NCBI GenBank assembly: GCA_949519155.1
Contig: CATIQU010000025.1
Span: forward strand, 60,363-124,362
Source: Polaribacter sp. SA4-10
Lineage (GTDB): Bacteria > Bacteroidota > Bacteroidia > Flavobacteriales > Flavobacteriaceae
Direction of reading: 5' to 3'
Length of the DNA: 64,000 nucleotides
In this document: positions 52,919-61,662 of the stretch, in pieces
Layout: every line of letters starts with the position of its first letter
How positions within the stretch are numbered: the stretch's first letter is position 1
Position numbers and translations under genes: made by a program
Notes under the pieces: model-generated
Told to the model about the DNA's origin: nothing
Databases searched by the model: none
What the model saw: the letters and a program-made list of their open reading frames with translations, nothing else

Positions 52919-53455
52919 GATTCAAAAGTACACTAATTGTTTTTTAAGAAAAAAAACTCCTTGCTATGACTTTTGATTTTTATTGTCTTTTAGTTTAAAA
53001 TCACAATCAATTAACTGTAAGATATTTATGTTTTTAGTAAAAAAAAATAACTTAACATTTGTTTATTTAAAAATATTTTTTTACTTTTAACCTTCAGAAG
53101 AAAAATAACATTGCGAAACTCCGGTAGTGTCCTAAAATGGCGCTTTTGTAGAAATTGCAAAAAATAGCACTGATAATCAGTGTTTTAAAAAATAAACGCC
53201 CACTTTATTTAGTGGCATTCACGTTCATTGAAATACTAAAAGTTCAGTAGAAGACGTTATTACTGGGTTTGTTTCTGCGTCGTGTCCTAAACTGGCGCTT
53301 GGAAAAAGGAGTTGGTTTGGAGTGCTATTTTCTCCATCCAATACGTTTTAAAACCATCCGACACAATTGTGTTACAGTGTGAACGATTTTTATTTACTAA
53401 TTATCACCCCTAAGAAGGAGTAAAAAATAAAAGGAATCCTTAATTTTGTGATCTT
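52919..53455. other. 537-bp non-coding gap with a 19-bp direct repeat
   Basis: No gene is seen. The first half is AT-rich. Two copies of gtgtcctaaaMtggcgctt lie at 53127-53145 and 53282-53300 with a GC content above the surroundings, suggesting a decayed mobile element or its ends. No transposase fragment was recognised. Confidence 0.6.
53127..53300. repeat. 19-bp direct repeat pair (155-bp period)
   Basis: gtgtcctaaaatggcgctt (53127-53145) and gtgtcctaaactggcgctt (53282-53300) differ at one base. They are in the same orientation 155 bp apart within a region without genes. They could be leftover ends of an insertion sequence or a two-site regulatory region. Confidence 0.7.
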
Positions 53456-53866
53456 ATGGAAGAACTCTCATTAACAACACCGGCGCTTTTATTTTCAGCC
53501 ATCTCTTTAATCATGTTAGCTTACACAAATCGTTTTTTGGCTTATGCCGCTGTAATTCGGAATTTACACAGTCAGTATTTAGAACGAAAAGAAGCCTCGT
53601 TGCTACAACAGATTAAGAACCTGAAATTGCGTTTAAACCTAACAAGATGGATGCAGATTTTTGGCATTTCTAGTTTATTGTGTTGTGTGTTAACCATGTT
53701 TTTAATCTATTTAGGAAGTACAGCAATTGCCGTTTGGATGTTTGGTTTAGCCCTCGTACTCTTAATTATTTCCTTAGCCCTTTTAATTCGAGAAATTCAG
53801 ATTTCTGCACAAGCATTGCAATACCACATTGCAGATATTGAACAATATTTAAAAGAAAAAAAGTAA
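53456..53866 (+). CDS. DUF2721 membrane protein
   Basis: The 136-aa protein has an N-terminal membrane helix (LLFSAISLIMLAYTNRFLAY), a cytosolic linker (ERKEASLLQQIKNLKLRL), two closely spaced helices (about residues 62-108) and a helical C-terminal tail. This is the DUF2721 pattern (TPALLFSAISLIMLAYTNRF at the start). Function is unknown. It is plus-strand, convergent with the damaged DUF2807 gene. Confidence 0.85.
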   Translation: MEELSLTTPALLFSAISLIMLAYTNRFLAYAAVIRNLHSQYLERKEASLLQQIKNLKLRLNLTRWMQIFGISSLLCCVLTMFLIYLGSTAIAVWMFGLALVLLIISLALLIREIQISAQALQYHIADIEQYLKEKK

Positions 53867-53894
53867 TCGTCGTTTTTTGTGAAAAACGACGATT
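53865..53894 (+). terminator. Hairpin after the DUF2721 gene
   Basis: A perfect 13-bp stem aatcgtcgttttt/aaaaacgacgatt with a 4-nt loop overlaps the DUF2721 stop region. There is no clear T tract after it, so termination would be weak. Confidence 0.5.
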
Positions 53895-53970
53895 TACCAA
53901 GTATACTACTAAAACCAAGAAGTAGTAAATATTAGAAGTTAGCTTTCTAATAAGAGTTAAAATTTGTAGT

Positions 53971-54695
53971 TTATTTGTCAGAAATACTTCCGCCAGAAGA
54001 AGTTTTTCGTATTACTTTTTTAGGAGTTCCTTTGTAGTCAATTTCACCACCACTAGAAGCTTTTGCCTCAATTTTTTCAGACGCATAGAGGTCTATATTT
54101 GCGCCACTAGATACTTTTACAATTACATTTTTGCTCATCAAATCGTAGGCTTTTATAGAACTTCCGCTACTTGCTTTTGCCGCATGATTATTTGCGGTTC
54201 CAGAAATCTTAATAGTTGCCCCACTAGAAGCTTTTGTAGCTACGCTATTTGCAGCCACAGTCATTCTTACAGATGCCCCACTACTCGCGTCTATAGAAAT
54301 TTCATCCGATTGTATGATTATTTTTGAACGAACAGCACTACCGCTTGTGGCTTTTAGTGAATTCAATGTTTTTACAGAAATGTCCACTTTTTTCGATTTT
54401 GCATTCCAGATATTTTTCTCTGAATAAATTTTTAAAACACCGTTTTCTACTTCAGTAATAATGAGGTTTTGTAAGTTTTGTCCGTTTCTACTGTTACATT
54501 CTGTTGGTCTTCTTGTGTAATGTAGATATCCAAACCCGTACTTGCTTTAATTTCGGTGAAGATGGTCGTTATTTTTATGTTTTCAGAAACAACATTCCGA
54601 TCTCATTTTATGCCGGTAAAAGCGTCTACGACACAAGACGTACAAGTAATTGCAATTAAAAATACGAGGGCTAATTTTGTAATTTTTGTTTTCAT
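53971..54695 (-). pseudogene. Head-GIN (DUF2807) lipoprotein gene with nonsense codon and frameshift
   Basis: From the ATG at 54695 a lipoprotein signal is read (MKTKITKLALVFLIAITCTSC) then VVDAFTGIK, then TGA at 54603-54605 where related proteins have Gly (GIKGDRNVV). The frame continues DRNVVSENIKITTIFTEIKAS and shifts near 54475-54482, after VETD, where one base appears missing. The remaining 138-codon frame (from VDISVKTLNS on) holds the beta-helix repeats with ASSGAS motifs at about 21-residue spacing. Two lesions indicate a pseudogene. The 3' ORF alone lacks any export signal. Confidence 0.85.
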
Positions 54696-54792
54696 AGTTC
54701 TTTTTTTTATTGATGAATAAAGATACTCTTAAGAGCCATTTTTTAGAGTAAAAAGGTTGCTCAATTGTCTTATTTTAAAGATGAATCGCTCT

Positions 54793-56493
54793 TTAACCTT
54801 CCTTGTTATCTATCTCTTCTAGCGCTTTTAGTACTGTGCTATGCAACCCTTCTTCTGTCATTAAAAAATAATGGTTTGCCATTTCACGATTGTAGGTGTT
54901 TGTGGTATTGTCAATGTCAGATAAGAAATATTCTGAAGAGCTATCAAAGAAAATATGCATCCCTTTTGGCAGATACACAGTTACTTTAATTTCCTCGTCT
55001 TTAAATAGATTTTGATAGTCAGAAATATAAAAAGCATCCAATGTTAAAGTATTATCTATCAGATCAAAATGGTATTGAATTGCTTTAGAGTTCTTTTTTG
55101 CAGCCATTCTATTTCTTCCAGTCGACATTTTTTGAATGGTAAAATAACTGCTGTCCGTCGAACTTATTTCTACATCAATCGCTACATTATTACTGTATAC
55201 TTTCATTTTTCCATCAACTTCCTCAATGGTTTGTTCTTTGTAGTTTCGGTGATTGTTTCGCTTGTATTTATAAAAAAGAGTGTCGTCGTTCAGCATTTTT
55301 ATGTTTAGCGTGTCCTTGGCAACTAATTCTAGGTTGTTTTTACTGATGCTAATTCCCTTGGCGGCATGCGTAGTTGCAAATTCAATTCCCGCAAAGCCAA
55401 TTCCCAATAATGCAACCAGCCAAATACCTAACAAAGTTAAAGAAGTTGTTTTATGTATTTTTTGGACACGTTTAGATAAAATTCGCAATCCTAAAATGAA
55501 GAGAATTAAAAAGGGAATTCCAATCAGTAAAAATAGAAAGACCGTTAACAACCATTTTGGCAACATAGAACCGAAAAAGAAAGGAGGGTAGCTTACAAAT
55601 TGGTTATCAATATTTAAAAACTCTAAACTTCCAACAGAGAAAGCGCCAAAAATGATAGAGATTAGAACAGCAGCAGCAATAAAAACGAGTAGGATTCCGA
55701 TACATTTTCCAACAACTTTAAAAACTGCCATGATAATCTTACCCAGAGTGTCAAGAAAATACTGAAGGCCATTATTTTTTTTTGAATTATTTTTCATTTT
55801 TTCCGAAAAATCATTTGCGGTGCTTTTAAATTTTTCAGATGCCATATTTGCGCCATCTTTCAATTTGTCAGAAGCTTGATTGGCAGCATGCTTCACCGTT
55901 TCAGAAACATTGCTAAACTCCTCGCGAATTTTTTTTTCAATATTATCAATATTTACAGCCTCCCCTTCCATTTGTAACTTTTCAGCAGTGGTCTTTGCTT
56001 CAGGAAGTAAAATCCAAAGAATGATATAAGCCAAAACGCCAATTCCAAAACCAGCTAGAGTGGTAAACAGAAACGCCAAACGAATCCAAATCGTGTCAAC
56101 ATTAAAATAATGTGCAATACCAGCAGCTACACCACCTAAAAATTTATCATCACCATCTCTAAAGAGTTTTTTGCCTTTACTGTTATTCCTTTTGTAAGAA
56201 AAACTGGCATCGTTGTAAGGCTCTTCCGCTTCCGCATAATCCTCAGGCTGCCCCATAATAGTAATAACATCGTCAATGTCACCTTCATTAACAACTTGCC
56301 TAGCATCGGTAATTTTTTCCGATAAAAGTTCACTAATTCGTGCTTCTATATCTGCAATGATTTCATTTTTACCTTGAGGATCATCACTTAAAGATTTAGA
56401 AATGGCATCCAAATATCTTCTTAATTTCTGAAAAGCGCTCTCGTCTATATGGAAAAAGAATCCGCCTAAATTGATGTTTATTGTCTTATTCAT
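54793..56493 (-). CDS. PspC-domain envelope-stress membrane protein
   Basis: The 566-aa protein has an N-terminal cytosolic region (FHIDESAFQKLRRYLDAI, then IADIEARISELLSEKI), a PspC domain at about residues 105-165 (LFRDGDDKFLGGVAAGIAHYF, VDTIWIRLAFLF), a helical linker (about 185-240), three or more further membrane helices and a C-terminal extracytoplasmic part with a head-GIN-like beta segment. It belongs to the flavobacterial PadR-PspC-DUF2807 cassette. Its start overlaps the padR stop by 8 bp, so PadR and PspC are coupled. Confidence 0.9.
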   Translation of the reverse strand: MNKTININLGGFFFHIDESAFQKLRRYLDAISKSLSDDPQGKNEIIADIEARISELLSEKITDARQVVNEGDIDDVITIMGQPEDYAEAEEPYNDASFSYKRNNSKGKKLFRDGDDKFLGGVAAGIAHYFNVDTIWIRLAFLFTTLAGFGIGVLAYIILWILLPEAKTTAEKLQMEGEAVNIDNIEKKIREEFSNVSETVKHAANQASDKLKDGANMASEKFKSTANDFSEKMKNNSKKNNGLQYFLDTLGKIIMAVFKVVGKCIGILLVFIAAAVLISIIFGAFSVGSLEFLNIDNQFVSYPPFFFGSMLPKWLLTVFLFLLIGIPFLILFILGLRILSKRVQKIHKTTSLTLLGIWLVALLGIGFAGIEFATTHAAKGISISKNNLELVAKDTLNIKMLNDDTLFYKYKRNNHRNYKEQTIEEVDGKMKVYSNNVAIDVEISSTDSSYFTIQKMSTGRNRMAAKKNSKAIQYHFDLIDNTLTLDAFYISDYQNLFKDEEIKVTVYLPKGMHIFFDSSSEYFLSDIDNTTNTYNREMANHYFLMTEEGLHSTVLKALEEIDNKEG

Positions 56494-56830
56494 GTGTAGT
56501 CGATTTTGTACTGGTTACTAAGTTTACTGCTGCTACTAAATTGCCCCATGTTGTACTTAATTCTTTTAAAAACAGGGCACCGGTTTCTGTTAAAACGTAA
56601 TACTTTCTTGGAGGTCCAGAGGTAGATTCTTCCCATCTATACGATAACAATCCCGTGTTCTTAAGGCGTGTTAACAAAGGGTAAATAGTACCTTCAACCA
56701 CAATCATTTCTGCCTTTTTTAAACTGGAAAGGATTTCAGAAGTATAAGCATCACCATTTTTTAAAATGGATAAAATGCAAAATTCTAAAACACCTTTTCG
56801 CATTTGGGCTTTTGTGTTTTCTATCTTCAT
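56486..56830 (-). CDS. PadR-family transcriptional regulator
   Basis: The 114-aa protein is a winged helix regulator of the PadR type: KGVLEFCILSILKNGDAYTSEI (pieces GVLEFCILSIL), VVEGTIYPLLTRLKNTGLLS as the recognition region, and ESTSGPPRKYYVLTETG for the wing. It is the first gene of the cassette, overlapping the PspC gene by 8 bp, so it probably regulates its own operon. Its ligand is unknown. Confidence 0.92.
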   Translation of the reverse strand: MKIENTKAQMRKGVLEFCILSILKNGDAYTSEILSSLKKAEMIVVEGTIYPLLTRLKNTGLLSYRWEESTSGPPRKYYVLTETGALFLKELSTTWGNLVAAVNLVTSTKSTTHE

Positions 56831-56850
56831 TTATTGGAGTTTAAGAATCA

Positions 56851-57284
56851 TTATTTAATAAATTTTATCGAAAAAGGATAGGAATAGTTTTCTCCATCTT
56901 TCGCTTTTAAAGAAGCAATAATTACAAGTGCAATTCCAACTAAATAGATAATCCCTACCATAGAACCATTACTTAGAACGCTAAAAATATTTGGCAGATT
57001 TAGATTATAGATATCGAATTAAAATCGCTCAATCTGTTGAAGTTTTTAAAAATACTCCCCATAAGAAGACCACCAACTAAAGCACTTAAAATAAATGCAT
57101 ACAAGGTGTAGCTAATACTAAAGTTCACTGCCTCTTTTCCCTGTTCATCTAAAAAAGGGCTCCTGTTTTTTAATGTTTGCCATGCAATGAGCGGCGTAAT
57201 AATTTGACCAAATGGCAAAATTAAGCCTGCAAATACAGAAATATGAATTAAAAAAGCATTGGTGTTTGTCCGATTTTGTTTCAT
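56851..57284 (-). pseudogene. DUF4870 membrane protein gene with a frameshift
   Basis: The frame from ATG 57284 reads a DUF4870-type start (HISVFAGLILPFGQIITPLI, FLDEQGKEAVNFSISYTLY) but ends at 57000 after SDFNSISII. With one base restored near 57015-57022, the frame continues as FDIYNLNLPNIFSVLSNGSM, then VGIIYLVGIALVIIASL and the family-like ending YSYPFSIKFIK, stopping at 56851. A single deletion is the simplest explanation. It could also be a sequencing error. The product would otherwise be a ~144-aa polytopic protein. Confidence 0.75.
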
Positions 57285-57504
57285 AATTTATTTTTTCATT
57301 TACTACTTTCTTATGCAAATATATATCTTTAAGATAGTATTATGCAATACATAGTACTAAATTTAATAAACTTTAACATTTACAACCTTTTCAATTTAAA
57401 AGATGAAACAACGAAAAGTATTGTTAATACTCAGTTTTTTACAGTTTTTTAAGTATCTTGTGATCGTTATTTTTTTTTATAATTTTAACTTTTAGCATTT
57501 AAAA

Positions 57505-57960
57505 ATGAAATTTACCCCGTCCAAAGTCAATCTTTTTAACCTTGTAAAATTACCTTTAGCGTATTTTGGAGGTGTCAGAGTCCAATCAATCACAGACAAA
57601 GAAGTCATCGTTACAATAAAGCATGCATGGAAGAATCAAAACCCGTTTAAAAGCATGTTTTGGGCAGCCCAGGGAATGGCGGCCGAAATGCCAACTGGCG
57701 TTTTGGTGATGAAAGCAATCAAAGATTCAGGAAAAAATGTTTCTATGTTGGTAACACATCAAGAGGCCGATTTTTATAAAAAAGCGACTGGTAAAATTAC
57801 ATTTTCATGCACAGGCGGAAACGAGATAAGAGCAGCAATTGATCGATCGATACAAACAGGCGAGGGGCAGAAAATTGTTTTAGTCTCCGAAGGAACAAAT
57901 TCATCTGGAGTTGTCGTTTCTAAATTTGAATTCCACTGGAGTCTTCGCGTAAAAAATTAA
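57505..57960 (+). CDS. DUF4442 (hotdog-fold thioesterase-like) protein
   Basis: The 151-aa protein has the DUF4442/hotdog pattern: an N-terminal FNLVKLPLAYFGGVRV, the helix segment FWAAQGMAAEMPTGVLV and a C-terminal region with GKIVLVSEGTNSSGVVVSKF-like strands (QKIVLVSEGTNSSGV). It may act on acyl-CoA. The substrate is unknown. It is monocistronic and convergent with a lipoprotein gene. Confidence 0.85.
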   Translation: MKFTPSKVNLFNLVKLPLAYFGGVRVQSITDKEVIVTIKHAWKNQNPFKSMFWAAQGMAAEMPTGVLVMKAIKDSGKNVSMLVTHQEADFYKKATGKITFSCTGGNEIRAAIDRSIQTGEGQKIVLVSEGTNSSGVVVSKFEFHWSLRVKN

Positions 57961-57972
57961 AGCTCACATTTC

Positions 57973-58404
57973 TTATTCAATTCGTTCAAAAACAAAATCA
58001 ATCTGAAAGCTTTCATTAGAAACTTCCGCCCTCAATAGCGGTTCATCGATATAGTATTTTATTCTTTTCGGGAATTCATTACTAAGATTCTCACAAACAA
58101 AAGAAGTTGCTGTTTGCTCTGTAAATTGAAATAACGTTGTACTTTCATTGATTCCAGAAACCTCTAAAAATAACGAATCGTTTTTTTCTAAGATCCGCAG
58201 TTGCTCAAAAAAAGTGGTATCCTTTCCTTTTAAAGTCAGTCCAAACCCTGTGAAATCCTTACACCAATTCTCATAGGTTTTTAAACTATCAGAACTATTT
58301 GTACGAATCCACTCTCCAATTAAAAAAGAAGGTTTTTTTTGTATCGCTTTTTTAGGTTGACAAGAAGCGACTACGAATAAAAAAAATAAGTAGTAATATT
58401 TCAT
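57973..58404 (-). CDS. Putative lipoprotein (DUF6265-like)
   Basis: The 143-aa protein has a lipoprotein signal (MKYYYLFFLFVVASC with the lipobox VASC) and a small beta-rich domain: SFLIGEWIRTNSSDSLKTYE with the GEW/W...E pattern of DUF6265-like lipocalin-fold proteins, and later EFPKRIKYYI. The family call is by resemblance. The stop is 12 bp from the convergent DUF4442 stop. Confidence 0.7.
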   Translation of the reverse strand: MKYYYLFFLFVVASCQPKKAIQKKPSFLIGEWIRTNSSDSLKTYENWCKDFTGFGLTLKGKDTTFFEQLRILEKNDSLFLEVSGINESTTLFQFTEQTATSFVCENLSNEFPKRIKYYIDEPLLRAEVSNESFQIDFVFERIE

Positions 58405-58498
58405 AAGATAAATTGATTGTTATTCAAAGATACTTAAAACGAACTATTTAACTTTCCGATAAAAATTGTAAATTCGCAATCCAAGAAAAGAAGAATAA

Positions 58499-59575
58499 AT
58501 GTTAGATAAAATAAGAATTGTAAAGCAACGTTATGATGAAGTTTCTGATTTAATCATTCAGCCAGAAATTATCATGAATCAAAAGCGGTATGCGCAATTG
58601 AGTAAAGAATACAAAGATTTAGGAGATGTTGTAAAAAAAGGAAAAGAATATCAAATCCTAATGAACAATATTTTGGAAGCTAAAGAAATTCTTTCTGACG
58701 GTTCTGACGCTGAAATGAATGAGATGGCCAAAATAGAAATCGATGAAGCCAATACTCGAATTCCTCAATTGGAAGAAGAGATTAAGTTTTTATTAATTCC
58801 AAAAGATCCAGAAGACTCCAAAAATGCGGTGGTTGAGTTAAGAGCAGGAACCGGTGGAGATGAAGCTAGTATTTTTGCAGGAGATTTGTTTCGAATGTAT
58901 TCAAAATACTGTGAAAGTAAAGGGTGGAAAGTATCTACCGTAGATTATTCCGAAGGAACCAATGGAGGTTTTAAAGAAATTCAGTTCGAAGTAAATGGTC
59001 CCGATGTATATGGAACCTTAAAATTTGAAGCAGGAGTGCATCGTGTACAAAGAGTACCACAAACAGAAACACAAGGTCGCGTTCATACATCTGCAGCCAC
59101 CTGTATGGTTTTTCCAGAAGCAGAAGAGTTTGATGTAGAAATAAATCCAAAAGATGTACGGATTGATTTTTTCTGTTCCTCAGGACCAGGAGGTCAATCG
59201 GTAAATACAACCTATTCTGCAGTGCGTTTAACACACGTTCCAACCGGTTTGGTGGCACAGTGTCAAGATCAAAAAAGTCAGCATAAAAACAAAGAGAAAG
59301 CCTTTAAAGTATTGCGTTCTCGTTTGTACGACATGGAGTTGGCAAAGAAAAATGCAGAAGATGCTTTAAAGCGTGGTTCTATGGTTTCATCAGGAGATAG
59401 AAGTGCAAAGATTAGAACCTACAATTATTCACAAGGACGTGTTACCGATCACAGAATTGGATTAACCCTATATGACTTATCAAACATTGTAAACGGAGAC
59501 ATTCAAAAAATTATTGATGAATTGATGTTGGCCGAAAATACAGAAAAACTAAAACAGTTAAGTGACGGTTTTTAG
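58499..59575 (+). CDS. prfA: Peptide chain release factor 1
   Basis: RF1 releases peptides at UAA and UAG. The 358-aa protein has the N-terminal helical domain, the [19 protein letters not shown] segment and the catalytic GGQ at residues 231-233 ([10 protein letters not shown]). The [18 protein letters not shown] region before it holds the codon-recognition area. Length is normal. It is monocistronic with a strong terminator. Confidence 0.97.
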   Translation: MLDKIRIVKQRYDEVSDLIIQPEIIMNQKRYAQLSKEYKDLGDVVKKGKEYQILMNNILEAKEILSDGSDAEMNEMAKIEIDEANTRIPQLEEEIKFLLIPKDPEDSKNAVVELRAGTGGDEASIFAGDLFRMYSKYCESKGWKVSTVDYSEGTNGGFKEIQFEVNGPDVYGTLKFEAGVHRVQRVPQTETQGRVHTSAATCMVFPEAEEFDVEINPKDVRIDFFCSSGPGGQSVNTTYSAVRLTHVPTGLVAQCQDQKSQHKNKEKAFKVLRSRLYDMELAKKNAEDALKRGSMVSSGDRSAKIRTYNYSQGRVTDHRIGLTLYDLSNIVNGDIQKIIDELMLAENTEKLKQLSDGF

Positions 59576-59597
59576 TCATTATTAAACAAAAGGAAAA

Positions 59598-59636
59598 AAA
59601 ACGCTTAAAGTTCAAAAGGAACTTTAAGCGTTTTTT
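59598..59636 (+). terminator. Intrinsic terminator of prfA
   Basis: A 16-bp stem aaaacgcttaaagttc/gaactttaagcgtttt with a short loop is followed by a T tract, 23 bp after the prfA stop. Confidence 0.9.
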
Positions 59637-59692
59637 TATTCAGTAAAATGCGACTTCTCAATGATGCACAATTCAAAAATCTTTATGGTACG

Positions 59693-60271
59693 TTATGAAT
59701 TACGCTGTTTGTTAATCTCGTCTTGTAGTTGTCTTCGTAGTTTTTGTTCATTCTCTAATGATTTTTTACGATAGGCAGTTAACTCCAATTCTATTTCCGC
59801 CAAGCCGCTCTGTGCTATTATCGTTAGATGCTTGTTATTCCTATATTTATAAATGTAATAAGACAGACCAAAAAGAAGTAAAAGGTTGATAGACCAAAGG
59901 ACTAAGTTGTAATTTGTTTTGCTCAAAGCAATACCAAACATAGAGATGTTGTTTTCTTTCCGTAGCGATTGGTTAAGTGCTATTTGGGTTTTGTCTGCTT
60001 GTACTTTTACCCTTTCAAAATTTTGCACTTCTATTTTTAAAACTGAATCTTTTTCAACGAGTTGTTGTTTGTAATTCTCAACACTGTCGAGTGATTGATG
60101 CTTTAAGTCTTGAAAATGAATTTTTTTAATAATTTTATAGCTATCGTAACTATTTGAAATATTATAAATAGAATCAAATAGATCGGCTAAAGGCGTTGTT
60201 TTTTCAATGGTGTCTTGGGCATTGATAAGACCACAGATAAATAAAATTACAGGGAATACGACTGATTTCAT
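59693..60271 (-). CDS. Signal-peptide-bearing, single-pass coiled-coil protein of unknown function
   Basis: The 192-aa protein has an N-terminal signal (MKSVVFPVILFICGLINAQ), a first coiled coil (about residues 55-110), one membrane helix (LVLWSINLLLLFGLSYYIY, about 123-141) and a second C-terminal coiled coil (ELTAYRKKSLENEQKLRRQL). The order suggests a periplasmic coil, a membrane pass and a cytosolic tail. No named family is recognised. It is the last minus-strand gene after rplT, separated by a terminator. Confidence 0.65.
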   Translation of the reverse strand: MKSVVFPVILFICGLINAQDTIEKTTPLADLFDSIYNISNSYDSYKIIKKIHFQDLKHQSLDSVENYKQQLVEKDSVLKIEVQNFERVKVQADKTQIALNQSLRKENNISMFGIALSKTNYNLVLWSINLLLLFGLSYYIYKYRNNKHLTIIAQSGLAEIELELTAYRKKSLENEQKLRRQLQDEINKQRNS

Positions 60272-60302
60272 TTCGAGTTTTTTAGAAATATAAAGTTAAT
60301 AA

Positions 60303-60330
60303 AAAAACCCAAACAAAAGTTTGGGTTTTT
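60303..60330 (-). terminator. Intrinsic terminator of the thrS-infC-rpmI-rplT operon
   Basis: A perfect stem aaaaacccaaac/gtttgggttttt with an AAAA loop and T tract lies 23 bp past the rplT stop. Confidence 0.9.
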
Positions 60331-60353
60331 TATATATAAGCAAGTATTAATAT

Positions 60354-60698
60354 TTATTTAATTTTCTCTACAACAGCCTTAAAAGTCTCTGGGTTGTTTA
60401 CAGCTAAATCGGCTAAAACCTTACGGTTTAATTCGATGTTGTTCGCTTTCACTTTCCCAATAAACTGAGAATAAGACATTCCGTGTAAACGAGCTGCGGC
60501 ATTAATACGCACAATCCATAAAGAACGAAAGTTTCTCTTATTGTTTTTACGGTCACGGTATGCATAAAGCATTCCTTTTTCAACCGCATTCTTTGCTACT
60601 GTATAAACGTTTTTTCTACGTCCAAAGTAACCCTTTGCTGCCTTCAAGATTTTTTTTCTTCTTTTTCTTGAGGCTACTGAATTTACTGATCTTGGCAT
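60354..60698 (-). CDS. rplT: 50S ribosomal protein L20
   Basis: The 114-aa L20 begins [16 protein letters not shown] and has the basic helices [16 protein letters not shown] and [20 protein letters not shown] typical of the family. It binds 23S rRNA early in assembly and in other bacteria represses its own operon. It is last in the infC-rpmI-rplT order, 93 bp after rpmI. Confidence 0.98.
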   Translation of the reverse strand: MPRSVNSVASRKRRKKILKAAKGYFGRRKNVYTVAKNAVEKGMLYAYRDRKNNKRNFRSLWIVRINAAARLHGMSYSQFIGKVKANNIELNRKVLADLAVNNPETFKAVVEKIK

Positions 60699-60791
60699 AA
60701 TTTCAATTGTTTTTTGTAGTTGGCGGCTTGTATTACAAACACTTTAATTGCCAAACTCCATGGTTAATGATTAAATTCCCTAATTAACTAA

Positions 60792-60986
60792 TTAAATAGC
60801 TAATTGTTGTTTGATGTTTGCAACATCTGACTTATGTACCAAAGTATCATGAGTCAATCTTAGCTTACGTTTCTTAGACTTCTTTGTTAAGATGTGACTC
60901 TTAAACGCGTGCTTTCTTTTGATTTTTCCAGAACCAGTAACTTTAAAACGTTTCTTGGCACTAGATTTGGTTTTCATTTTAGGCAT
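60792..60986 (-). CDS. rpmI: 50S ribosomal protein L35
   Basis: The 64-aa L35 is fully typical: [20 protein letters not shown] at the start and [26 protein letters not shown] basic centre ([14 protein letters not shown]). It is encoded between infC (33 bp upstream) and rplT. Confidence 0.98.
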   Translation of the reverse strand: MPKMKTKSSAKKRFKVTGSGKIKRKHAFKSHILTKKSKKRKLRLTHDTLVHKSDVANIKQQLAI

Positions 60987-61019
60987 TCTCCTTCGTTTTT
61001 ATATCTTGCTTATAGATAA

Positions 61020-61580
61020 TTATTTTACTTTTTTGGGAGCGATAAACATAATCATACGTTTACCTTCTAGTCTTGGTAATTGCTCCACCTTACCGTATTC
61101 TTCTAATTCTTGAGCTAATTTTAATAAAAGAATTTGTCCTTGTTCTTTAAAGATAATAGACCTTCCTTTAAAGAAAACAAAAGCTTTTAATTTAGCACCT
61201 TCTTGTAAAAATTTGACTGCATGCTTTTTCTTAAAATCATAATCATGCTCATCAGTTTGAGGTCCAAAACGAATTTCTTTTACAATCACCTTAGTGGCTT
61301 TTGATTTTAAAACCTTTTCGCGTTTCTTTTGCTCGTACATGAACTTTTTGTAATCGATAATTTTACAAACAGGGGGTACCGCTTTTGGTGAAATTTCAAC
61401 CAAGTCTAGTTCTTGCTCTTTGGCAAGTTCCTTCGCTTTGTCTAATGAATATACACCCACTTCTATATTTTCGCCAACTAAACGAACTTCATTAACGTAC
61501 TTAATTTTGTCGTTTATTCTGTGTTGGTCTTCTTTGATTACTCGTAAAGGTCTTTTAGACCTTGATCTCCTGATTGCTAT
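61020..61580 (-). CDS. infC: Translation initiation factor IF-3, with a non-canonical AUA start
   Basis: IF-3 checks start codons on the 30S subunit. The conserved protein ([11 protein letters not shown]...HRINDKIKY...[62 protein letters not shown]) extends 40 residues upstream of the first possible GTG start (61460). Between that GTG and the upstream in-frame stop there is no ATG, GTG or TTG. The family-typical N-terminus M-A-I-R-R aligns with ATA-GCA-ATC-AGG at 61580, giving 186 aa. A non-AUG start in infC is the basis of autoregulation in E. coli (AUU). The same control is inferred here. Confidence 0.92.
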   Translation of the reverse strand: MAIRRSRSKRPLRVIKEDQHRINDKIKYVNEVRLVGENIEVGVYSLDKAKELAKEQELDLVEISPKAVPPVCKIIDYKKFMYEQKKREKVLKSKATKVIVKEIRFGPQTDEHDYDFKKKHAVKFLQEGAKLKAFVFFKGRSIIFKEQGQILLLKLAQELEEYGKVEQLPRLEGKRMIMFIAPKKVK

Positions 61581-61662
61581 GACTTATAAATTTAAAATTA
61601 AACAGCAGTTGTTTTTCACAACCTTATTCTTATAAACTTTTGTAAAGTTAAATCTAAATTAT

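Noticed and set aside
53971..54387. A free-standing 138-aa ASSGAS-repeat protein
   Set aside because: It is the 3' part of a DUF2807 gene whose signal peptide and first domain are encoded upstream in other frames.
61020..61460. infC starting at the GTG at 61460
   Set aside because: This removes 40 conserved N-terminal residues of IF-3, which are clearly encoded upstream.
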